Shown here: positions 7,893 through 16,635 of the stretch, one piece after another
Layout of the letters: every line of letters starts with the position of its first letter
How positions within the stretch are numbered: the first letter of the stretch is position 1
Origin: Fidelibacterota bacterium
GTDB taxonomy: Bacteria > Marinisomatota > Marinisomatia > Marinisomatales > TCS55
Direction of reading: 5' to 3'
DNA: 27,000 bases
NCBI GenBank assembly: GCA_004124535.1
Contig: SCKQ01000031.1
Location: 1 to 27,000 of the forward strand
Notes under the pieces: model-generated
Seen by the model: only the letters and a program-made list of their open reading frames with translations
What the model was told of the DNA's origin: nothing
Database searches by the model: none
Translations under genes and position numbers: made by a program

Positions 7893-8438
7893 ATGTCTGA
7901 CGGTGAATTAACACTATTACAAAACGTAAAAAATTCTGATAAGGCAGCATTCAAGCAGCTGTTTCATCAGTACTATCCTACTTTATTCAGGTTTGTTGTA
8001 TTCCGTCTGCATGATGAAGATCTGGCGGAAGATATAGTACAGGATACATTTTTACGAGTCTGGAATAATCGTGCAACCTTGGATCCAAAAAAAAGATTTT
8101 TCTCATTAATAGCTAAAATCAGTACCAATTTATGCTATGACCATTTCAGGTATCAGGAAGTTCGTTTTCGTCATAAAGATACGGTTCCTAAGCCAGAGCA
8201 ATCTCATTATGATGATCCTCAAAAATCCCAAGAATTAAATGAGTTACAGGATGAAATAAATCGTATTGTAAATGAACATTTGCCTGAAAAATGCCGGGTA
8301 ATTTTTATCTTGAGCAGGATGGAAGGATTAGTTAATAAGGACATCGCTGCCATTTTGGATTTATCGAAGAGAACTGTAGAAAATCAATTGTACAGAGCGC
8401 TTAAAATTTTAAAGAAACATTTGCAGGATTATTTGTGA
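7893..8438 (+). CDS. ECF-type RNA polymerase sigma factor
   Basis: This sigma-70 family protein of 181 residues is of normal ECF size. The sigma-2 region (about 15-85) includes DLAEDIVQDTFLRVW, the -10 recognition and core-binding helix. The sigma-4 region (about 118-178) includes LPEKCRVIFILSRMEGLVNKD and the helix-turn-helix IAAILDLSKRTVENQLYRAL that reads the -35 element. It is followed by a FecR-type anti-sigma factor and an STN-type TonB receptor, the usual trio for surface-signalled expression of a nutrient uptake system. It would direct RNA polymerase to the receptor gene and probably to itself. The upstream gap 7621-7892 probably holds promoters for this gene and the divergent esterase, but no clear consensus is visible there. 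Confidence 0.93.
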   Translation: MSDGELTLLQNVKNSDKAAFKQLFHQYYPTLFRFVVFRLHDEDLAEDIVQDTFLRVWNNRATLDPKKRFFSLIAKISTNLCYDHFRYQEVRFRHKDTVPKPEQSHYDDPQKSQELNELQDEINRIVNEHLPEKCRVIFILSRMEGLVNKDIAAILDLSKRTVENQLYRALKILKKHLQDYL

Positions 8439-8524
8439 GTGAGTGTGTTGGAAAAAACGTTATATAAACAGAAATAGAGATGTTTTTAGAAAACAATAAA
8501 ATTATTGGAATAAATATTTAAATA

Positions 8525-9418
8525 ATGAAACACTTTGAAAATAAACTTGATCGAATTATGCAGCGCATCTGGGAAGAGAGCGCCAAAATTCGGTTGCCAG
8601 AAACTCCAGATACAAATGATGCCTGGATGCGAATGGAACAGCTGATGGATATACAGAACACTGAATCAATTCAAAAAGTTGCTGTAGAACCAAAAGTACT
8701 TTCTCCTTTTATAAAACCGAAACTCGTTTGGGCTGTAGCTGCTGCTCTGGCATTAACATTTATTTCCCCCATTGTATTTAACGCATATACAACAACATCA
8801 GTCGATGTAGAACGTGCGCAAATCAAGAATGTGACGTTAGCAGATGGTTCAACCGTGAAAATAAATGCGGAAAGCGAACTTTCTTATAAAAAAGGATTCG
8901 GAAAAAATCATCGGAATGTGATTTTATCTGGTGAAGCATACTTTGATGTTGAAAAAGGGGATATTCCGTTTATCGTGGAATTTGGTTCAGCATCCGTTGA
9001 AGTACTGGGTACCGAATTTAATATTCATACCAGAGGAACAGATATCAATGTTTCAGTTTTGGAAGGAATTGTAAAAGTATCTGGAACTGAAGATAAGCAA
9101 GATATTGTTTTAACTGCTGGACAAAAAGTGAACTTTATCCAAGGTTTTAACCCCGGTACACCGGAAAAAATTGATCATAAAAAATACCCAGGCTGGATTT
9201 ATAACAGGCTAATCCTTGATCAAACAAATCTGAGGGCCGTTTGTAAAGAAATTGAACGTAAATTTAACGTTAAAATTGAATTTGCGAGTGTTGACCTTGG
9301 TAACATTACTGTTACAGGAATCATTGAAGCTGATGAATTCAATCCTGTAATGGAAACACTCGCAACTTTAGCACAACGGTCTTTTAAGTTTGAAAAGGAT
9401 ACTTACATTATCTACTAA
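8525..9418 (+). CDS. FecR-family anti-sigma factor
   Basis: This inner-membrane regulator of 297 residues has a cytoplasmic N-terminus of about 65 residues, where the sigma factor would bind, and one membrane helix at about 68-90. The periplasmic FecR domain (about 95-195) carries TLADGSTVKINAESELSY and GEAYFDVEKG..PFIVE, followed by EVLGTEFNI. A DUF4974-type C-terminal domain (about 225-297) contains LDQTNLRAVCKEIERKFNV, which in this family contacts the STN domain of the partner receptor. The gene starts 86 bases after the sigma factor, and its 3' end overlaps the TTG start of the TonB receptor. Occupancy of the receptor by its ligand is expected to relieve inhibition of the sigma factor. 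Confidence 0.93.
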   Translation: MKHFENKLDRIMQRIWEESAKIRLPETPDTNDAWMRMEQLMDIQNTESIQKVAVEPKVLSPFIKPKLVWAVAAALALTFISPIVFNAYTTTSVDVERAQIKNVTLADGSTVKINAESELSYKKGFGKNHRNVILSGEAYFDVEKGDIPFIVEFGSASVEVLGTEFNIHTRGTDINVSVLEGIVKVSGTEDKQDIVLTAGQKVNFIQGFNPGTPEKIDHKKYPGWIYNRLILDQTNLRAVCKEIERKFNVKIEFASVDLGNITVTGIIEADEFNPVMETLATLAQRSFKFEKDTYIIY

Positions 9419-12059
9419 TGGCTGCCTAGTTAAGATACTTCTAGTCTTTCTTGCACAAAATCCCGTTTTGCCTCAAGAGCAAAACGGGATTTTTTTTGAT
9501 GTAAATGATCAACCGCTCAATGCTGTTCTTGATTCATTAATCAATCAATATCATATATCTGTTGTTTATCAGGATAGTTATCTAGAGAATATAACTATCT
9601 CTTCTAAATGTTCAGGCTGTACAGAAGAAGAAGCAATTTCAATGCTTTTGAAAAATACGGTTTTGCATTGGGCAAAAAAAAATAATCAATACATTATTAT
9701 TTCTGAAAAAGGATGGAATGATCCTTATAGGATAACCGGTTATATCCTTGATGAGGAAAGCGGTGAGTTTATACCCCACGCTAATATTAGTGTTTTAAAC
9801 ACTTTTTCCGGCAGCATTTCAAATGAAAATGGTTTTTTTAATATATCAGGTATCACTACTGAACAATGTACTTTAAGAGTTTCTTATATTGGGTATGAAT
9901 TGGAAAAATTATTAATTCGTAAACGTGAAGCTCGAAATTCCATCATCAATATCAATTTGACACCAACAATACTTTCCAGTAAAAATGTTAATGTAATTGG
10001 TAATCAAGTTAATATAATGGAACAGGGTGAACAAATCAGCCAGATATCTTATTCTCCCCGCAATGTTGCCATGCTTCCTAATCTCGGTGAAAATGATGTG
10101 TTGCGCTCTTTACAGCTTCTACCCGGTATTCAAGGAGGGAATACTGGATCAGCTGGATTATACATTCGTGGCGGGACACCCGATCAAAACCAGATTCTCC
10201 TTGATGGTATGACATTGTATCAAACAGACCACTTTTTTGGTTTTGTAAGCTCGATCAATGCCTTGGCTGTCAAAGATATTCAAGTATATAAAGGTGGTAT
10301 TCCTGCTCGTTATGGAGGCCGGGTTAATAGTGTAATAAATATGACGGGGAAAAACGGTGATATGAATAAAACCAGGATTTCATTATTCACAAATCAGCTG
10401 AGTAGTGGTTTTTCTCTGCAGCAGCCGCTGTTTAATCGCGGAAGTTTTTTATTAACACACAGGCAAACATTTACTGATCAACTGCACACAAACTTTTACG
10501 ATAAAATCCACCGATATTTATCAGATGGCAGCGGATTAAATGTTGGCGAAGATGTTATTTTGATCGATTCGACTGCCACTCAGACTTATAAACCTGAATT
10601 TCAATTTTCTGATTTGAATGCGAAACTAACTGTGATGCCGACTTCCAGAGATATTGTTTCATTAAGCTTTTATACGAGTAAGGATATTTTATCCGAAGAC
10701 AGTAGCTTTGATTTTGAAAAGACTGGGTATATCCATTTTCGGAAAATAGATGATACGGAGTGGCTTAATGATGGTTTAAGTCTTAAGTTTTCACACCAGT
10801 GGAAAAATGCTGCTTATTCTCAATGGCAACTATCTCAATCAATGTATAATAGCAATCATGTATTAACTACTGAATCTGTATCGATTTTACCAGATACAAT
10901 TGTGTATAATAATCGACTTGATGAACAAAACTCGATTGAAGATATTACCTTTCATTTTAATCATGAATGGGTTTTAAATAATCAAAAGCTGGAGAGTGGA
11001 CTATGGCTTTCAAATTATTCAACAAATTTTGAGGTCAAACAACAAGATTCGATTCAAATAATACCCTTATTGGAAATAAATGGGCAAATCCTTTCACTAT
11101 ATTTCCAGGATAAAATGAATGTATTTGAAAGAGGGTCTATCATCACTGGTTTTAGAGCATCAAAATATTCAATTAATAAACAATGGGCACTTTTACCCAG
11201 AATGTCAGTTCATTATAAACTTACACCTAATTCAAAAATAATGGCTGCATGGGGTAGGCATATACAGTATTTACACCGTTTCAGTAATGATTTTATTTCC
11301 AGCGGCAGCAAATTTGTCTGGCTACTGTCATCAGATACTTTAAAACCTATTGAGGCGGATCAATTTGTTTTAGGCTACCATCATTCATTTAAAGATATTG
11401 TCCTAAATGTAGAATACTATTATAATGACAAATTAAACGTCCCCAATTTTTCTAGATTGCATCATTACCCCAACTATCTATTTCCAGCAGATGCCTATGA
11501 TTCTGGATTACTTATGCAAGGTGAGGAGATCTCTCAGGGTATCGAAGTGTTGGTAAAGAAATCCAGCGGCAAGTTTCATGGTTGGATGAGTTATAATTAT
11601 GGAATGGCTAAATGGAAATTCAATGAACTGAACGAACAAAAATTTTTCCCATCTGGGCACGACCGTACTCATGACTTTAAAACAGTCATGTTGACCAACG
11701 TAGGTAACTGGCAGTTGACGTTCTCGTGGCTTTATTTTTCAGGCAGAGCATTTACAGCTAATGAAAACCTAGTGGTGAATATGGATGAAGATGGAAATGT
11801 ATTCTTAGAGGCAGACTCTGGAACCTTTATTCACCAGTCCAGATTACCAGATTCTCACCGTCTGGATTTGAGCATTATGCGTTTTTCTGATTGGGGAGGG
11901 TATCAATGGGAATATGGTCTATCCCTCTTTAATGTTTATAATAATAAATATATAAGCCATAAACGATATACGTTTGTCTCAAAAGACAAGGATATTCTCG
12001 TAAATGATGTTGAAATTATGGATTTAACACCTACTATTTACTTCAAAATTAGCCGCTAA
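9390..12059 (+). CDS. TonB-dependent outer-membrane receptor with STN signalling domain
   Basis: This outer-membrane transporter and signal transducer has 889 residues. The best start is TTG at 9390, overlapping fecR-like codons, since no in-frame ATG precedes the mature part. The signal peptide covers about 1-29 (hydrophobic CLVKILLVFLA). The STN domain at about 35-105 (FFDVNDQPLNAVLDSLINQY) should contact the FecR partner. A carboxypeptidase-regulatory-like beta-sandwich spans about 114-192, the plug about 220-318 (GLYIRGGTPDQNQILLDGM, RYGGRVNSVINM), and the beta-barrel runs to the C-terminus. The ligand is unknown: this architecture takes up iron chelates, glycans or peptides. A 14-bp hairpin with a T tract lies inside codons of the signal-peptide cleavage region (9457-9497) and may attenuate transcription. 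Confidence 0.92.
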   Translation: MKRILTLSTNGCLVKILLVFLAQNPVLPQEQNGIFFDVNDQPLNAVLDSLINQYHISVVYQDSYLENITISSKCSGCTEEEAISMLLKNTVLHWAKKNNQYIIISEKGWNDPYRITGYILDEESGEFIPHANISVLNTFSGSISNENGFFNISGITTEQCTLRVSYIGYELEKLLIRKREARNSIININLTPTILSSKNVNVIGNQVNIMEQGEQISQISYSPRNVAMLPNLGENDVLRSLQLLPGIQGGNTGSAGLYIRGGTPDQNQILLDGMTLYQTDHFFGFVSSINALAVKDIQVYKGGIPARYGGRVNSVINMTGKNGDMNKTRISLFTNQLSSGFSLQQPLFNRGSFLLTHRQTFTDQLHTNFYDKIHRYLSDGSGLNVGEDVILIDSTATQTYKPEFQFSDLNAKLTVMPTSRDIVSLSFYTSKDILSEDSSFDFEKTGYIHFRKIDDTEWLNDGLSLKFSHQWKNAAYSQWQLSQSMYNSNHVLTTESVSILPDTIVYNNRLDEQNSIEDITFHFNHEWVLNNQKLESGLWLSNYSTNFEVKQQDSIQIIPLLEINGQILSLYFQDKMNVFERGSIITGFRASKYSINKQWALLPRMSVHYKLTPNSKIMAAWGRHIQYLHRFSNDFISSGSKFVWLLSSDTLKPIEADQFVLGYHHSFKDIVLNVEYYYNDKLNVPNFSRLHHYPNYLFPADAYDSGLLMQGEEISQGIEVLVKKSSGKFHGWMSYNYGMAKWKFNELNEQKFFPSGHDRTHDFKTVMLTNVGNWQLTFSWLYFSGRAFTANENLVVNMDEDGNVFLEADSGTFIHQSRLPDSHRLDLSIMRFSDWGGYQWEYGLSLFNVYNNKYISHKRYTFVSKDKDILVNDVEIMDLTPTIYFKISR
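9457..9497 (+). terminator. Terminator-like hairpin inside the TonB receptor 5' coding region
   Basis: A perfect 14-bp inverted repeat (9457-9470 and 9480-9493, AAAATCCCGTTTTG/CAAAACGGGATTTT) encloses a 9-base loop and runs into eight T (9490-9497), four of which lie beyond the stem. It has every mark of an intrinsic terminator, yet it lies about 40 bases after the fecR-like stop and within the open frame of the receptor. It could act as an attenuator between the regulators and the receptor. Confidence 0.65.
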
Positions 12060-12135
12060 AAACTTTTCCTGCATCTTTTTCCCCTCTATATTACATTTAT
12101 TGACTATTTTTGACAGTAAAATCAAAGATTTGAGT

Positions 12136-12963
12136 ATGTTTAAGAACAAAATAATAATCTTAATGCTTGTAGCAGGACTGTGTACTCTCTCAGCACAGAA
12201 CTATAAAGTCGGTGATTATGTTGCTGACTTTACGGATTCTCTCTGCACAGCCAGTGCGGAATGGACCTTGTACGATTATTATGGTGACCTGAATGGGGGA
12301 GATTATAGTGTTATTTGGCTTGTATTTTTTAATACAACATCACGCCGCTGTCAATTAGAAGCTGCTTATAGTCAAACCATACAAGATATGTATGAAGATC
12401 AGGGTCTAGTTACAGTTGGGATAGGGTCAGGCTGGAGTGATACATACGATTGCAAAGACTGGGCCAAGAATTACAGTGTAACATATCCTATTATTAATGA
12501 TGATCGCGCGAACCTGAAAAGTTTATTTGCCGATGGGACTGTACCTCACCATGTTATTATTGATCATAATATGCAGGTTGTTTATACTGCAAAAGGAACT
12601 ATCATGCCTCCCTTGGGTAATGATTTCCTAATTACATTAAGTACTGCTTTGCAGAATATGAATGTGCTTTCTACCATTAATGAATCAATGTTTCCGAATG
12701 AACCCAAATTGAATTCATGTTATCCAAATCCATTTAATAACACCACAAAGATTTCCTACGTGATAAACGCAGAAACACCGGTAAGTATCAATGTGCTAGA
12801 TCTACAGGGAAAAATTAAAAATTCGTTAATATCTTTATCATCTCAATCACCAGGCTCATATTCATTTTCCTGGAATGCAGATCAATATGCCAGCGGTGTG
12901 TATTTTATACAATTAGTCACCAAAAATAATATTCAGCATCAAAAAGTGTTATTAGTGAAATAG
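12136..12963 (+). CDS. Exported thioredoxin-fold protein with degenerate active site and T9SS tail
   Basis: Starting at ATG 12136 (MFKNKIII) gives 275 residues with a clear signal peptide (to about residue 21, LSAQ); an earlier in-frame ATG at 12100 would only add a hydrophilic leader. Residues 25-175 show a TlpA/AhpC-like thioredoxin fold: VIWLVFFNTTSRRCQLEAAY stands where FWASWCPPCRxE is usual, and VPHHVIIDHNMQVVYTAKG matches the cis-proline strand region. The first active-site cysteine is serine (S69) and only C72 remains, so normal disulphide exchange is unlikely. Residues about 192-275 are a T9SS sorting domain (YPNPFNNTTK ... ASGVYFIQL). It follows the TonB receptor by about 75 bases and may be part of the same uptake system or independently expressed. 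Confidence 0.8.
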   Translation: MFKNKIIILMLVAGLCTLSAQNYKVGDYVADFTDSLCTASAEWTLYDYYGDLNGGDYSVIWLVFFNTTSRRCQLEAAYSQTIQDMYEDQGLVTVGIGSGWSDTYDCKDWAKNYSVTYPIINDDRANLKSLFADGTVPHHVIIDHNMQVVYTAKGTIMPPLGNDFLITLSTALQNMNVLSTINESMFPNEPKLNSCYPNPFNNTTKISYVINAETPVSINVLDLQGKIKNSLISLSSQSPGSYSFSWNADQYASGVYFIQLVTKNNIQHQKVLLVK

Positions 12964-12990
12964 TTCTTATTCTTGTTCTATTATCTATTA

Positions 12991-13018
12991 AAAAAACCAC
13001 CTTTAGGTGGTTTTTTTT
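12991..13018 (+). terminator. Bidirectional intrinsic terminator
   Basis: AAAAAACCACC and GGTGGTTTTTT form an 11-bp stem around a TTTA loop, with eight T in total at the 3' side. It lies 28 bases after the thioredoxin-like gene and closes the operon that starts with the sigma factor. Confidence 0.88.
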
Positions 13019-13031
13019 GATATTAATCACC

Positions 13032-13058
13032 ATGACAAAGTGTAAAAATTCTTATAAT
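13032..13058 (+). promoter_or_regulatory. Possible sigma-70 promoter for the FAH-family gene
   Basis: A perfect TATAAT at 13053-13058 is preceded 15 bases earlier by ATGACA (13032-13037), one mismatch from the -35 consensus. The spacer is shorter than the ideal 17. The element lies between a terminator and the start at 13125, where a promoter is needed. In such A+T-rich DNA a chance match is quite possible. Confidence 0.3.
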
Positions 13059-13124
13059 CTGCTTATTAATCTGTTTTATACAAATCAGCTTTAACTATAT
13101 TAATTTCAACACTGATAAAATATT

Positions 13125-13808
13125 ATGAGTTTTGTAAATACACCTCCCCAAATATCCATTCCAATAAAGGGACAAGATACATCATTTTTGGTCCACAGAG
13201 TTTTTTGTATTGGCAGGAATTATAAAAAACATATCGCAGAGATGGGTTATCAAGATTCAGAAACACCTTTTGTTTATTTCATGAAACCACCAGAAGCGAT
13301 CGTGAATAGTGGTTCAGAGATTCCCATTCCTGGATTTACCAATGATTTCCAGCATGAAGTTGAATTGGTGTTGGCTATTGGTGAATCCGGATCTAATATA
13401 TCAGTAGATAATGCTTTAGATTATATTTTTGGTTATGCTGTTGGTATCGATATGACCTGTAGAGATATTCAGAAAGAAGCCAAAAAAAAAGGCAAACCTT
13501 GGGCAATGGCAAAAAGCATTCCTAATTCAGCTCCAGTATCTGATTTAACGGCAGTTGCTGATTGTGGTCATTTATTTTCTGGAACAATAGAACTTTCAGT
13601 CAATGGAACTGAAAAGCAAAAAAGTCGTTTGGAAAATATGATCCGCACTCCTGCAATTATCATCCATGAATTGTCAAAGATATATAATTTGCAATTTGGG
13701 GATATTATTTTTACGGGCACTCCTGAAGGTGTTGGACAAGTCACAGCTGGTGATAAAATTGAAGCAAGTATCGATGGTTTAGAGACATTATCGTGTTCAT
13801 TTATCTAA
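13125..13808 (+). CDS. Fumarylacetoacetate hydrolase (FAH) family protein
   Basis: This cytoplasmic enzyme of 227 residues has the size of the short FAH proteins (COG0179; FAHD1/YcgM type), which act as acylpyruvate hydrolases or oxaloacetate decarboxylases. Metal ligands are visible as E78 and E80 (FQHEVELVLAIG) and D109 (GIDMTCRD). Other family marks are CIGRNYKKH near the N-terminus, the K54-P-P motif (FMKPPEAI), KPWAMAKS and the C-terminal FTGTPEGVGQVTAGD. It is transcribed alone, flanked upstream by a strong terminator and downstream by a convergent gene. The exact beta-diketone or oxo-acid substrate cannot be read from the sequence. Confidence 0.9.
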   Translation: MSFVNTPPQISIPIKGQDTSFLVHRVFCIGRNYKKHIAEMGYQDSETPFVYFMKPPEAIVNSGSEIPIPGFTNDFQHEVELVLAIGESGSNISVDNALDYIFGYAVGIDMTCRDIQKEAKKKGKPWAMAKSIPNSAPVSDLTAVADCGHLFSGTIELSVNGTEKQKSRLENMIRTPAIIIHELSKIYNLQFGDIIFTGTPEGVGQVTAGDKIEASIDGLETLSCSFI

Positions 13809-13975
13809 CAATATCTACAGGAATGGTTCGGTTATTAAAATAATTAAGATTTATTTTATTAAATGAGCCCTTGACGAAGCGCTTCTTTTTTCACCGGACC
13901 ACAAAAGCCTATGGGCCTGCACATGGCATACAGTTGTAATAAAAAAGAAAAACAGGGTGATATAAAAAGTCTTTT

Positions 13976-14893
13976 TCAATTTAGTCCCAATCCCAAAATA
14001 TGATAGATAAGCTCAAAGGCATCGTTGATATTGATAACTCCATTACCGTCATAGTCTGCTGGCCATGTTTCCAAATAGGTTGGTAATGAGAAATTCATAG
14101 CAAAATCAAGGATCATCAATACATCAGTAATATCCAAAACATCATCACGGTTCACATCTCCGGGATTATACGGTTGCGTGAGAGCATACCATTCATCAAA
14201 CAACACCTGCAGGGAATCAATGGGTTCAACTCCCGGTATAACGCTGTTCACGTTCAGGTGTAAATATAATGAGTCGGCTTCATTCTCGGACTTGGCCATG
14301 CGGATAAAGGCCGAAAGGGAAGAGGTGCCGTATTGGCCGCAGCGGGAGTCAGCACCCGCCATGTTGGCGCCCTGCAGGGCTGCCATAAGTTTTACATAGA
14401 TAGGGCCTTCGGTGGCCAGGAAATTCATTTCCATATTGTCCAGAACGTCCTGCCCAGAGAGAATATTCCCTTGAATAGCGTAGTTTGGACCCAGTATATG
14501 ATTTTTATAATCGTAACAATTGCTGCCGGTAAAAGCTGCGCTGCGGTTGCTATCAATGAGGGCGATGATACCATACTGGCGGATTAATGGATTATTCTGG
14601 GCATCATTGTTTACCAGAAGATCGATGATATCTTGAGGATTATAGCCCTGTTCCATCCAGTCGTGGGCGTTATTTTGGTTGGTCTGGTGCCAATAAGATT
14701 GGGTGTGGATGGCGCCAATACCTGGGAGTATATCACTAATAATAATGGAGCTAGCGATGCACGAAGCACCCGCACTGCCAATTTCCAATGTATTCGTGTC
14801 TACGGCTACGATGGAAAAGGTATCCTGCGCCTGGAGAAACGAACAAACTGAGATCAAAAAGACTAAAAAAAATCTTTTAGGAGAGATGCTCAT
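13976..14893 (-). CDS. Secreted DUF1028 (Ntn-hydrolase-like) protein with dockerin-like tail
   Basis: This exported protein of 305 residues has a signal peptide at about 1-22 (FFLVFLISVCSFLQAQ). Residues 24-235 match DUF1028: it opens with TFSIVAVDTNTLEIGSAGAS, continues with IGAIHTQSYW, AFTGSNCYDYKNHILGPNYAIQGN and a GADSRCGQYGTSSLSAF segment. The family has an Ntn-hydrolase-like look but no proven reaction. Residues 244-305 carry two calcium-loop repeats (GDVNRDDVLDITDVLMILDF and ADYDGNGVININDAFELIY), a dockerin type I-like module also seen in the esterase at 6436-7620. The gene is a single unit between two plus-strand genes. A cell-surface or extracellular amidohydrolase is possible but unproven. 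Confidence 0.88.
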   Translation of the reverse strand: MSISPKRFFLVFLISVCSFLQAQDTFSIVAVDTNTLEIGSAGASCIASSIIISDILPGIGAIHTQSYWHQTNQNNAHDWMEQGYNPQDIIDLLVNNDAQNNPLIRQYGIIALIDSNRSAAFTGSNCYDYKNHILGPNYAIQGNILSGQDVLDNMEMNFLATEGPIYVKLMAALQGANMAGADSRCGQYGTSSLSAFIRMAKSENEADSLYLHLNVNSVIPGVEPIDSLQVLFDEWYALTQPYNPGDVNRDDVLDITDVLMILDFAMNFSLPTYLETWPADYDGNGVININDAFELIYHILGLGLN

Positions 14894-14981
14894 TACTCAA
14901 TGTAGAGTAGATTAGAAAATGATGCAAATTCAAATCAGTTTTGTTGCTATGAGCATTGAAATCAGTTAATTTTATTTTACT

Positions 14982-16121
14982 GTGAAGCAATATAAAGAAC
15001 TCACAATCAATTTGGATTCTGAACTTGACAACCAAGGAAAGTTGGCTCTTAAAGAACTGAATTCATTTTTTAATCCCCTTGATTTCAACGTAGCTACCCA
15101 TGAATCTACACTGACAGTTAACCTGCGGGCCCTTAATTTTCAGCAATTTTCTCTGATTAAAAACACAATCGAAGCAGACTGTGGTGTGGACAATGGCAAT
15201 ATCCTCAATGAAATTGAAAAATCCATTAATGCGATTAAAAGTTATGGTATCAAAAACGGGAAACGCCTCTATATCGATTATAACAGTGAACGTAAGGTAA
15301 AAAATAGGGTTGCGAAAGAAGGCCGCCGTGGAAAGTATTTTTATGCCCAGAATCATCAATATATAGATCAAAATAACGAGCTGCCGGAGTCATTAAACAA
15401 TCAGATTATTTGCGGTGACAGCCAGACTGTACTGCAAAGATTACCGAATAATTGCGTAGACCTTATCTTTACATCACCGCCCTATAATTTTGGACTCGAA
15501 TACGAGAGCAGCGCTGATGATTATAATTGGGATGCTTATTTCAAAAAACTCTTTTATATCCTGGATGAATGCATCCGTGTATTAAAATATGGTGGACGGC
15601 TCATCATCAATGTGCAGCCGCTCTTTTCTGATTATATCCCCAGCCATCATCTCATTAGTAAACATTGCATCAAAAGGAAATTGATATGGAAAGGGGAGGT
15701 TCTTTGGGAAAAGAATAATTATAACTGCAAATATACAGCCTGGGGGAGCTGGAAAAGTCCCAGCAATCCCTATTTGAAGTACACGTGGGAATTCATCGAA
15801 ATATTTTGCAAAGGTGAAATGAAAAAAACCGGAGAAAAAGAAAATATCGATATTTCAGCGGATGAATTCAAGGAATGGGTGGTGGCAAAATGGTCTGTGT
15901 CACCGGAACGGAAGATGAAAAAGTATGATCATCCGGCCATGTTTCCTGAAACACTTGCAGAAAGAGTATTAAAACTGTTCAGTTATAAAAATGATATAAT
16001 TCTGGATCCATTCAATGGCGCTGGAACAACGACTGCTGTAGCTAAAAGGCTTAACCGCAGATTTTTGGGTATTGACATTTCAGAACTGTATTGTAAAACA
16101 GCCAGGGATCGATTATCGTAA
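14982..16121 (+). CDS. Beta-class DNA methyltransferase of a type II restriction-modification system
   Basis: This S-adenosylmethionine-dependent DNA methyltransferase has 379 residues and a GTG start. The catalytic motif IV, TSPPYNF (164-170), comes before the SAM-binding motif I, DPFNGAGTT (342-350), which is the beta-class order; TSPPY favours N4-cytosine methylation, though N6-adenine is not excluded. A conserved HPAMFPETLAERVLKLFS segment (317-334) precedes motif I, and FLGIDIS follows as motif II. The first 135 residues are an extra domain with no recognised motif, which may help target recognition. The 3' end overlaps the putative endonuclease frame by 50 bases, so the pair is a classic restriction-modification unit that would protect host DNA at the endonuclease's site. 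The recognition sequence cannot be predicted. Confidence 0.92.
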   Translation: MKQYKELTINLDSELDNQGKLALKELNSFFNPLDFNVATHESTLTVNLRALNFQQFSLIKNTIEADCGVDNGNILNEIEKSINAIKSYGIKNGKRLYIDYNSERKVKNRVAKEGRRGKYFYAQNHQYIDQNNELPESLNNQIICGDSQTVLQRLPNNCVDLIFTSPPYNFGLEYESSADDYNWDAYFKKLFYILDECIRVLKYGGRLIINVQPLFSDYIPSHHLISKHCIKRKLIWKGEVLWEKNNYNCKYTAWGSWKSPSNPYLKYTWEFIEIFCKGEMKKTGEKENIDISADEFKEWVVAKWSVSPERKMKKYDHPAMFPETLAERVLKLFSYKNDIILDPFNGAGTTTAVAKRLNRRFLGIDISELYCKTARDRLS

Positions 16122-16635
16122 CAATACAGAATGGGGAGGGCTAGGCACGTTCAAAATAAAAGTATCCAATAAGATTATCGATTACGCCAGAGGATTGCTT
16201 AAGGAGCATAATTTTGGTAACAGGGGTGTGGCAGACGGTAATTATAATGAACAGCTCACCGGCATTATCGGCCAATGCACAATCCAAACCATGTTTCATG
16301 TTGATTTACTTACCGGGGAGGAAGGCTTTGACCATGGTAAAGACCTTGAATATACAGGACTATCCATCGATGTGAAAACCATGGGCCGCACCACTGATGT
16401 AAAAGATTATTATGTGAACAATTTCATTGCACTGCAAAAAGGGTTTCCCACGGATGTGTTCATTTTCTGCAGTTATGTTGAAAATAAAAAGGAACTAACA
16501 TCTGTGGCTGGCTGCCTAAAAATGAGCTTGAAGAAAAAGCTGCATTCTATAAAAAAGGAACAAGCCGATACCGTTCAGATAAGACTTGGTTCAGAACCAA
16601 GGCAGACCTTTATGAAATACCGAATAAGAAATTGA
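16072..16635 (+). CDS. Restriction endonuclease, PD-(D/E)XK type, N-terminal part before a frameshift
   Basis: This frame follows the methyltransferase with an overlap of 50 bases from a TTG codon; no in-frame ATG exists near, so the start is uncertain and the conserved part begins around WGGLGTFKIKV (21-31). NYNEQLTGIIGQCTIQ (57-72) is the N-terminal helix with a conserved-looking Glu. It is followed by GFDHGKDLEYTGLSIDVKTM (85-104), a PD-(D/E)XK core with D87 or D91 and D100-x-K102. It would cut DNA at the site that the methyltransferase protects. After about residue 140 the reading frame is wrong: a better-conserved C-terminus lies one frame over, so the last 48 residues of this frame are probably not native. 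Confidence 0.72.
   Translation: MTFQNCIVKQPGIDYRNNTEWGGLGTFKIKVSNKIIDYARGLLKEHNFGNRGVADGNYNEQLTGIIGQCTIQTMFHVDLLTGEEGFDHGKDLEYTGLSIDVKTMGRTTDVKDYYVNNFIALQKGFPTDVFIFCSYVENKKELTSVAGCLKMSLKKKLHSIKKEQADTVQIRLGSEPRQTFMKYRIRN

Noticed and set aside
13870..13896. GAAGCGCTTC followed by six T, looking like a terminator after the FAH-family gene
   Set aside because: The self-complementary core leaves only a 3-bp stem if a four-base loop is allowed, too weak to call.
14178..14915. Several plus-strand open frames opposite the DUF1028 gene
   Set aside because: They overlap each other and a well-supported minus-strand gene with full family motifs; their translations have no domain-like features.
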